Positions 26,801-32,933 of a stretch of DNA of 36,818 bases are shown in pieces. The notes beneath the pieces are model-generated. The model saw only the letters and a program-made list of their open reading frames with translations, did not search any database and had not been told where the DNA came from. A program made the position numbers and the translations under genes. This DNA comes from JBMTVN01 sp046047235 (GTDB lineage: Bacteria > Verrucomicrobiota > Verrucomicrobiia > Limisphaerales > JAHDYP01): assembly GCA_046047235.1 (NCBI GenBank), contig JBJOII010000028.1, positions 1 through 36,818 on the forward strand, given 5' to 3'. Numbering within the stretch: position 1 is the stretch's first letter; every line of letters starts with the position of its first letter.

Positions 26801-28992
26801 TAGTTCCCCAAGATGAAATTCAAATCCGATTTGTCGTCCGGCCCCAGCGGACCCAAATTGTTTAACTCACCACCACCACCCTCCATCTTGTAAAGATTGC
26901 CATCCGGCAAACCATGCTCGTCCAGAAAACGACCATCCAACTGCTCCACCATCAAATACACTCCCCAGAAATCACCCTCATACTGGTTCCCCACAGCAAC
27001 CTCCCCCGCCTCATCCACAACCCTCAACTGCGCATAGGTCGTCCTCGAAGCCGGCACTCCCGCCAGATTGAAAAACCGGAAACCCACCGACTCAAACAAC
27101 CCCTGCTCACCCCGATGATCGTAATCACCCTGTTGAATGGACGCCCCAAGGTTCAGCTTCCTCCAACGCTCCCCATACTTGCGCCCCCAGTCGTCCCGCA
27201 CCAAAAAATCATGCCCGCGATTCGCATCAAACTTCCACATGTTCTTGCACATCGCATACCGCCACACCCCACCCCTCGCCCGATAACGCACATGGTCATA
27301 CACCCGCCCGTCAATCACCAACGTCCCCAACCATAAATACGCATCCCCACCATACCGGCTCAACCACGTCGCATCCTCCACGGTGGACCTCTCCGCAATC
27401 AGCTGAATCACCGGCAACCGGTTCATCTCCTCCACCCCCAAGGTAAACTGCTGCCCCAACACCCCCGCATCCCCCGGCCTCACCGCCCCCGTCCACGCCG
27501 GAACGCCTCCATACACAAAATAAGCAAAGTTAGGGACCGGATCGTCAGGATATGGCACCAACACGCTCTGCCCACCCCCATCCACCGCTTCTACCCGATA
27601 CCGGACCAAACGCCGATGAACCTGCACATCAGCCGACAACTCAACCGTGTAAATACTGTCCCCAGCCAGCACATCACCCCCCTGCCCATCATCCCGCATC
27701 ATCACACTCACCCAGTCGCTGTCATACTCCGGCCCATCCAAAGGTATGTAACCACCCGGATCCACCACCTGGTAAAACAACGTCACCCCCGAAACCCCAT
27801 CCGCATCAGTCACCTTCGCCCGCACGGTCACAACCTCCCCCGGCACCGGTTGCTCAGGCAAATGCTCCACCTGCCGGATCGCCGGAGGAATCGAACCGGT
27901 ATACACCGCATTCATCGCCCCCGGCGTCGGCCCGTCACCACTAGCCGACTCCGTCGCAATCAATCGCAAATCCACCCAAAAATCCGAACTGCCACTCAAA
28001 CTCGCGTTCGCCCCCTGAACCGCGATCACATTCGTCCCCGCATGGATCAAACTCGCCGCATTCCGAATCTGATAGCTGTGATATGTCAGATCCTCCAGAG
28101 CACTCACCGCAGAACCACTGAACGGCACCTCCCCTCCGGGCATGTTCGCACTCACAACCTCCACCCCGTTAATCCAAACCTTCACGCCATCGTCATACTG
28201 CACCTCCAACAGCAGCTCCCTCACTGCAGCAACATCCACAACCTCAAAATCACGACGGAAGTAAACAGTGCTGTACCCACCCCGCATATCCTCCAACAGG
28301 GTCACAACATGCCCATCCCCATACCCGATCGCCATCGCCCCCTCACTCCAACCCGAATCATCAAACCCCTCCTGCCTCCATTCCCCCGTCACCCCCGAAG
28401 GCTCCGCCGTGCCCTTGAAATATCGCCAGACAGAACCCGCATCCACCAAAAGACTCCCCGCCGGACCACCCCCTCCTCCCAAACTCGATACCCGCCAATG
28501 CCCGCCAACCGAGTTGTCCAACGCCGGATTCAATAGCTCAATGGAATACCCCGGGTCATCCCCCACTGTCGGCCACGGAAACCCCAGCTGATAATCCACC
28601 TCGTCCACCACCCGCCCGCTCGCATCCACCAGCTCCACGGTCTCCCCCTCGTTACTCAGCCCCCCAACCCACGGCCCCAACGCCGCCACTCCATACTTCG
28701 CCTGAATGGAGGCCGGATCCTGCGCCACCACCAAATATCCCCCCGCCCCAAGCACCGTCCCCACCGGAAAAACAAAATCCACACCTCCCGCAATAGCCCA
28801 CCCACTCAAGTCCAGCGCCTCCACCCCGGTGTTGTGTAATTCCACAAATTCAACCAACTCGTTCGCCAACGGTGGATCAAAATGTATCTCGTTGATCACC
28901 ACCTCACCCCGCCCCGAAACCAGAGACCACATCAGCCCCCCCACCGCGAGCACTGTTAGCAAAACGGCTTTTATAAATGAGCGATACTTCAC
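23875..28992 (-). CDS. Giant secreted CotH-kinase protein A with four lamin-tail domains
   Basis: A 1705-residue exported protein starting at a GTG. The signal peptide covers about residues 1-29. LTD 1 begins 'VVINEIHFDPPLANELVEF'. A jelly-roll-like domain lies at about 184-345 ('YSTVYFRRDFEV', 'YDDGVKVWINGVEV'). A CotH kinase domain spans about 525-930, with 'HHYDISDGKNYFYYHN' (Asp762 and Asp765) and the metal-binding 'PWDLDLTW' (Asp786/Asp788), so the site looks intact. A fibronectin-III-like region lies at about 953-1070, LTDs start at about 1080, 1250 and 1397, and the DxDGDG/'GTDP'/'YYRL' module starts at about 1575. It has the same parts list as protein B, with fewer LTDs, a different kinase active-site loop and no close identity by eye. 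Substrates are unknown; neighbours in the operon are candidates. Confidence 0.93.
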   Translation of the reverse strand: MKYRSFIKAVLLTVLAVGGLMWSLVSGRGEVVINEIHFDPPLANELVEFVELHNTGVEALDLSGWAIAGGVDFVFPVGTVLGAGGYLVVAQDPASIQAKYGVAALGPWVGGLSNEGETVELVDASGRVVDEVDYQLGFPWPTVGDDPGYSIELLNPALDNSVGGHWRVSSLGGGGGPAGSLLVDAGSVWRYFKGTAEPSGVTGEWRQEGFDDSGWSEGAMAIGYGDGHVVTLLEDMRGGYSTVYFRRDFEVVDVAAVRELLLEVQYDDGVKVWINGVEVVSANMPGGEVPFSGSAVSALEDLTYHSYQIRNAASLIHAGTNVIAVQGANASLSGSSDFWVDLRLIATESASGDGPTPGAMNAVYTGSIPPAIRQVEHLPEQPVPGEVVTVRAKVTDADGVSGVTLFYQVVDPGGYIPLDGPEYDSDWVSVMMRDDGQGGDVLAGDSIYTVELSADVQVHRRLVRYRVEAVDGGGQSVLVPYPDDPVPNFAYFVYGGVPAWTGAVRPGDAGVLGQQFTLGVEEMNRLPVIQLIAERSTVEDATWLSRYGGDAYLWLGTLVIDGRVYDHVRYRARGGVWRYAMCKNMWKFDANRGHDFLVRDDWGRKYGERWRKLNLGASIQQGDYDHRGEQGLFESVGFRFFNLAGVPASRTTYAQLRVVDEAGEVAVGNQYEGDFWGVYLMVEQLDGRFLDEHGLPDGNLYKMEGGGGELNNLGPLGPDDKSDLNFILGNYSGATDAWWRANWDLEAYYSYQTIVQGIHHYDISDGKNYFYYHNPVTGQWMVVPWDLDLTWAHNMYRSDAGGAGVDAVGERLLSPIRESGTGLQSGTGVMRLSGSRPQIEIEFRNRIRELRDLLFNGDEGWRLVDEMAGRLRGAVSGYTILDADRAQWDYNPKMSSGTYSSSPGSKAGQGRYYQWPREPSVTKDFAGGVQGMKNYISTRSQYLDSLAADAQIPSTPVITYAGAAGYPANRIAFLSGAYSGVNAFGSQEWRVGAVTQSRQGSWLSEDPWMYEVDALWGSGELGVFQSGIDVPAGVLKPGVTYRARVRVKDQSGRASHWSAPVEFMVGPPDNTVALRESLRLTELMVDPVGGSDFEYVELVNMGDGVALDLAGAKFTSGVDFVFPAGATMAPGERVLVMRHPDAGVFRDHYGLAESVQVFGPFAGGLDNGGETLVLKASAGGEALVDFSYGDGRDWPLPAFGAGHSLVVLDGGMDGQGSGALDYPGNWLASTLIGGSPGEAEPVETGMRVVINEVAAHTDYADAAHPEYDSNDWIELVNAGGGSVSLADMYLSDDPGDLKKWALPVVILGAGERVSFDEVTGFHRPITSGFGLDKAGEQVLLSYLPGSGEDRVLDFVRFKGQENERAYGRYPDGAGAYRTLAQRTRDGVNTGPLSGLVITEVMYHPVDPDLVTDNTWGEFVELYNPTGSAVLLEEDLGAWRLDGGVAFTFPRGVVLGAGESLLVVGFDPTDGVMRSGFETGYGLGAGVVRMYGPFSGKLSNRSDRVGLERPQAADLPGDDVSWIVVDEVTYGNQGDWEVSANGGGDSLQRRRVEGYANDPALWLVAWPNPGVYSELENGDSDGDGLPDAYESEYGFLDAADPGDAALDYDGDGLSNREEYQAGTDPGLAASVLAVGAITREGAGFRMRVELLEGREYWLESTADLGSGIWQQVEQLVVPPGGGEVEVGVGDRSGGGYYRLLVTFVSP

Positions 28993-29088
28993 GAATTTCC
29001 CAAAACGTTACTTGCGGACACCCGGAAACACAACCCGTCCATCACTGAAAACCCTGAAAGGAAATAACCCTACAACACCCGGCGGCAA

Positions 29089-31101
29089 TCAACGCCCTAC
29101 CCGATCCCGATACTCCTCCAACTGTCCCCCCTCCAATCTCGCCTCCGCTTCCCGCCTCGCCTTCATCCCCTCCTCCTCTTTCCCTAACTCCACCCAATAC
29201 CTCACCCAGTTCGCCCATGCTAAACCACTCGCCGGATGCAACTGCACGGCCCGCTGGAACCACTCCCGCGCCCCCTCCACATCTCCCGCCCGATAAAGCG
29301 CCGTCCCCGCACTCACCAACAGCCCCAGATTCTCCGGCTGCTCCCCCAACGCACGCACCAACCACACCCCAGCCTCCGCAGGCCGCCCCCGATCCAAATA
29401 AAAATGCCCCAATGCCTCCATCATCCCAACCTCCCCGGAACGCCCCAGCAGGCTCGCCTCCAACTCCCCCCATGCCCGCTCCACAACCACTCGATCGCCT
29501 TCCTCCAACACCCCCTCAGGTAACGCCGCCAAGGCCGAAGCCGCCCGCAAACGCACCAACTTCACCGGATCCCCCAACAGCCTCACCAATCCGTTCACCG
29601 CAGCCGGCACCAACCTCCCCACCATCGCGTCCGCCGCCGACGCCCTCACCCATAAGGATTCGTCCCCCAACAACCCCACCAACGCCCCGACAACCCGCCC
29701 ATCCTCGCACCCCGCCAAAAGCCGCACCATCGACGCCACATAAACCGGATGCCTCAGCTCACTTCGCAAACTCCCTAACATCTCATCCAAACGCGACCAA
29801 TCCCCCGCACGCGCCGCCTCCAACAACCCGGCACGCCTCAATTCACCCTCCCCGGCATGCTCACCATGCCATTCCCGAACTTTCTCCACAGCCCATGCTT
29901 CGCCCCGGTCTTCATGACAAATCCCGCACGCGCTCCGCCCCCCAAACTCCAGATCCACAACCGGCGCCGGCGCCCGAAACGAATGATCATGCCTGCGCAT
30001 CCGTCCAAACTCAGACACCGGCATGTGGCAATCCACACAACGCCCACCCGGCCCATCCGCCCGATGATGCGAATGCGCCACAACCTCCTCCACCCGCTCC
30101 GCATGACAAGGCATGCAGGCACGATTGGCTTCAACCCCGGGAAATCGATCCCGCCCCGAGGAAGTATGACAATCCAAACAAGTCAGCCCCCCCTCCCGTG
30201 CACACCGGTTCGCCTGCCATGAAGTCATGCTGTAGGTCTCCCCCTCCTCCCTCCCGCCAGGCCCGAAATTCGCATCCTCCCACAACGCCAAATCAAAATG
30301 ATCCGCAAATAAATCCCCTGGACGAAACCCCGCGCTAATCATACCCACGCGCCCATGACACGAGCCACAAAGCCCCTCCATCTGGCCCGAGGTAAAACTG
30401 CCCGCCGCAATAATCTTTAAATCAGCCGGCACCACCCCCTCGCCCACCGCCCGACACACCCTCACGTGCTCACCCCCGGGCCCATGACAACTCTCACACC
30501 GAATCCCCGGCTCCTCCCACCATGCCCCACTCTCCAAACGCCCACTCCCACCCCCACTCACATGACAGGCGTAACACCCGCCGCTAAATGTAAACGACGC
30601 CGCAGTCCACTCCACCCCCACACCACCACCATGCATTCCCCCAACCTCCGCCCCCGGGCTAAACCACTCCCGCCGCCTCAAATCATAAGCCATCGGCAAC
30701 ACCTGCAACCGCACCGGATCACCCCACTCAGTCAGCAAATACCAAACATCCCGCCCACCTAACGCGGACAAAACCCTAAACCTCCCACCCCCGCCCAAAC
30801 GCATCCACACCTCCCCCCCCTCCCCCTCCAACACATCCACTCCCTCCTCGCCCTCAACTTCCATAGGCAACTCCCCAAACACACCCTCAGCCCACTCCAC
30901 AGTCACACCTCTCACCGAGGCCCCATGACGTGATTGTTCCCACCGCTCATGAAAATCCCTGTGACAATCGCGACAAACCGCCGAACCCACTACCCCAACC
31001 CGATCGACTCCACCAAACAACAAGGCCTCCGGCCAACCCGCCCCGTGAACAAAAGCAACCAACCCCGTCATCACTAGACAGAGTCTCGCTGGTATCCACA
31101 T
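29089..31101 (-). CDS. Exported octaheme cytochrome c with HEAT-like and TPR repeats
   Basis: A 670-residue exported protein with eight CxxCH heme-binding motifs: Cys43 (CRDCH), 176 (CYACH), 202 (CESCH), 245 (CGSCH), 308 (CLDCH), 329 (CMPCH), 355 (CVDCH) and 392 (CGICH). Extra histidines such as 'HSHH' and 'HDHSF' could be distal ligands. After residue 420 come HEAT-like helices ('LVGLLGDESLWVRASAADAM', 'LVRLLGDPVKLVRLRAASAL') and TPR-like helices ('LGHFYLDRGRPAEAGVWLVR', 'AGDVEGAREWFQRAVQLHP'), probably a protein-docking part. The signal peptide 'MWIPARLCLVMTGLVAFVHG' sets the start at 31101; the frame is open to 31359. It belongs to the cytochrome c554/DmsE-like multiheme group and would carry electrons in the periplasm or at the surface. 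It is the first gene of the secreted run, 96 bp before CotH-A; that gap shows no clear feature. Confidence 0.92.
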   Translation of the reverse strand: MWIPARLCLVMTGLVAFVHGAGWPEALLFGGVDRVGVVGSAVCRDCHRDFHERWEQSRHGASVRGVTVEWAEGVFGELPMEVEGEEGVDVLEGEGGEVWMRLGGGGRFRVLSALGGRDVWYLLTEWGDPVRLQVLPMAYDLRRREWFSPGAEVGGMHGGGVGVEWTAASFTFSGGCYACHVSGGGSGRLESGAWWEEPGIRCESCHGPGGEHVRVCRAVGEGVVPADLKIIAAGSFTSGQMEGLCGSCHGRVGMISAGFRPGDLFADHFDLALWEDANFGPGGREEGETYSMTSWQANRCAREGGLTCLDCHTSSGRDRFPGVEANRACMPCHAERVEEVVAHSHHRADGPGGRCVDCHMPVSEFGRMRRHDHSFRAPAPVVDLEFGGRSACGICHEDRGEAWAVEKVREWHGEHAGEGELRRAGLLEAARAGDWSRLDEMLGSLRSELRHPVYVASMVRLLAGCEDGRVVGALVGLLGDESLWVRASAADAMVGRLVPAAVNGLVRLLGDPVKLVRLRAASALAALPEGVLEEGDRVVVERAWGELEASLLGRSGEVGMMEALGHFYLDRGRPAEAGVWLVRALGEQPENLGLLVSAGTALYRAGDVEGAREWFQRAVQLHPASGLAWANWVRYWVELGKEEEGMKARREAEARLEGGQLEEYRDRVGR

Positions 31102-31229
31102 CAACACGCCCCAACGCACGCCCGCACCCTGACATGCCCCGCACACCGCCTCAACAACCCAATGCAGCCCAAACCGCCACCAACAACAACCCCATCCACC
31201 TGCAACCAAGCGCAGCCAATAAGCCGGAC

Positions 31230-31258
31230 TTGACCCGCGCCTTAGTATCCTGAATACA
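31230..31258 (+). promoter_or_regulatory. Candidate promoter of the arylsulfotransferase-like gene
   Basis: TTGACC (31230-31235), a 17-base spacer and AATACA (31253-31258) end 11 bases before the ATG at 31270 and 20 before a second in-frame ATG at 31279. No Shine-Dalgarno sequence lies between, so the mRNA would have a very short leader or none, as for the operon at 9698. The promoter sits in the 168-bp divergent region shared with the cytochrome gene. Confidence 0.45.
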
Positions 31259-31269
31259 CCACACAGCTG

Positions 31270-32907
31270 ATGATCGCTATGGAACACCTCAAGGGACTCG
31301 CACTGCTCACGCTGGCAATAACATCGCAAGCCGCCGAACCCACCGTCGGACTCATCCACTCCTCCCCCAACGCCTCACCCGGTTACACACTCTTCTCCCC
31401 CATGGCCTCCACGGATACGTTCCTCCTGAACAATGCAGGAGAACTCGTCAACCGCTGGCGCTCCACCTCCCCCCCAGGTAGCACGCCCTACCTCCGCAAT
31501 AACGGCAACCTCGTGCGAGCAGCCAATCCGAACGACAGCAACACCTTCCTCATCCCCGGCGGAGCAGGACTCATCCAGGAATTCAATTGGCAGGGCAACC
31601 TCCTGTGGGAATACCGGATCTGGGATTCATCCCAACGCGCCCACCACGAAATCCGCCCCCTCCCCAATGGCAATATCCTCGCCGTAGTCTGGGAACTTAA
31701 AACCGCCGAGGAAGCCATCGCCGCCGGTCGCAACCCCGCAATGCTCTCCGATAACGCCCTCTGGCCCGAGAAAATCGTGGAACTCCAACCCAACGGCACA
31801 AACAACGCCACTATCGTCTGGGAATGGCGCGTCTGGGATCACCTCGTCCAGGACCTCGACCCAACCAAACCCAACTACGACAACGTCGCCACCCACCCCG
31901 AACTCATCGACGTCAATTACCTCGCTCCCGCAACACCTCTCGGCGAACGAGCCGACTGGCTCCATTGCAACGGCATCGACTACCACCCCGACCTTGACCA
32001 AATCCTCCTAAGCATGCCCGGCTTTGGAGAAATCTGGATCATCGACCACAGCACCACCATCGCCGAGGCCGCCAACCACACCGGTGGCCGCTCCGGCAAA
32101 GGCGGCGACCTCCTCTATCGCTGGGGCAACCCCGCCGCCTACCGCTCAGGCACCCCAAACCAACAAACCCTCTTCTGGCAACACGCCCCCCACTGGATCA
32201 CCCCGGACCTGCCCGGCGCCGGAAATATCCTCGTGTTCAATAACGGCAACGGCCGACCCGACCCCCTGAGCGAAGGCAACTGGAGCTCCATCATCGAAAT
32301 CACCCCGCCAGCCCAGCCAAACGGCACCTACACCATCAACCCCGACAGCACCTACCCTCCCCTCCTAGCCACCTGGACCTACACCGCAACCCCTCGCACT
32401 AGCCTCTATGGCGATGTCATGTCCAGCGCAGATCGCCTCCCCAATGGCAATACTCTGATCAATATCGGACGCCCCAATGTCATGTTCGAAATCACACCCG
32501 ACAACACCGAGGTCTGGCGCTACGTCAACCCCGTCGGCAGTGGCGGAGCAGTCACCCAGGGCCAAACCCGCCCCAATGACAACTGGGTCTTCCGTGCCAC
32601 ACACTACCCGCCGAACCACCCCGCCTTCCAAGACCAACCCCTCCTGTCCCTCGGAACTCTAGAAGGCTCCACCACCCACATCTTCGAAGTCCAACACCTC
32701 GTCAGAAATCCCGACGTCCACCTCGTCACCTGGTCGTCCACCCCCGACGCCACCTACAACATCAGCTACTCTCCCACCCTCCAACCAGCAGCATGGATCG
32801 AAATCGGCCAAGCCACAGCCCTCGGCCGCCTCACCCACTTCTACGATACCGACCCCGCACGAGTCATGGGCCCCAACGGCTATTACCGCCTGGAAGAACT
32901 CCCCTGA
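31270..32907 (+). CDS. Secreted arylsulfotransferase (ASST)-like beta-propeller protein
   Basis: A 545-residue protein with a short signal peptide ('MEHLKGLALLTLAITSQA', so 31279 is as likely a start as 31270). The body is the ASST-type six-bladed propeller: 'LLNNAGELVNRW', 'NGNLVRA', 'WQGNLLWEYRIWD', 'AHHEIRPLPNGNILAVVWE', 'LHCNGIDYHPDLDQILLS', 'GEIWIIDHS', 'FWQHAPHWI', 'NILVFNNGNG', 'DRLPNGNTLINIG'. Histidines in 'HCNGIDYH' and 'WQHAPHW' lie where ASST has conserved ones; a 3'-phosphate-free sulfuryl transfer between phenols is the known reaction, but many bacterial relatives are untested. The last 55 residues ('YNISYSPTLQPAAWIEIG' to 'GYYRLEELP') match the beta part of the C-terminal module in the operon opposite, suggesting the same export or attachment route. 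Confidence 0.88.
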   Translation: MIAMEHLKGLALLTLAITSQAAEPTVGLIHSSPNASPGYTLFSPMASTDTFLLNNAGELVNRWRSTSPPGSTPYLRNNGNLVRAANPNDSNTFLIPGGAGLIQEFNWQGNLLWEYRIWDSSQRAHHEIRPLPNGNILAVVWELKTAEEAIAAGRNPAMLSDNALWPEKIVELQPNGTNNATIVWEWRVWDHLVQDLDPTKPNYDNVATHPELIDVNYLAPATPLGERADWLHCNGIDYHPDLDQILLSMPGFGEIWIIDHSTTIAEAANHTGGRSGKGGDLLYRWGNPAAYRSGTPNQQTLFWQHAPHWITPDLPGAGNILVFNNGNGRPDPLSEGNWSSIIEITPPAQPNGTYTINPDSTYPPLLATWTYTATPRTSLYGDVMSSADRLPNGNTLINIGRPNVMFEITPDNTEVWRYVNPVGSGGAVTQGQTRPNDNWVFRATHYPPNHPAFQDQPLLSLGTLEGSTTHIFEVQHLVRNPDVHLVTWSSTPDATYNISYSPTLQPAAWIEIGQATALGRLTHFYDTDPARVMGPNGYYRLEELP

Positions 32908-32933
32908 ACACCACGGCTACCCCCCGATCCGGG

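Noticed and set aside
13821..28992. Dockerin domains at the C-termini of the giant proteins
   Set aside because: The paired acidic loops look similar, but the segment continues into a beta region ending FYRV/FYRL/YYRL and no cohesin was seen; a thrombospondin-type-3-like stretch fits better.
12703..32907. Sulfatase maturation and sulfation system (FGE-like plus sulfotransferase-like)
   Set aside because: No sulfatase is present, and the FGE-like protein lacks the catalytic cysteines, so the shared sulfur theme is probably coincidental.
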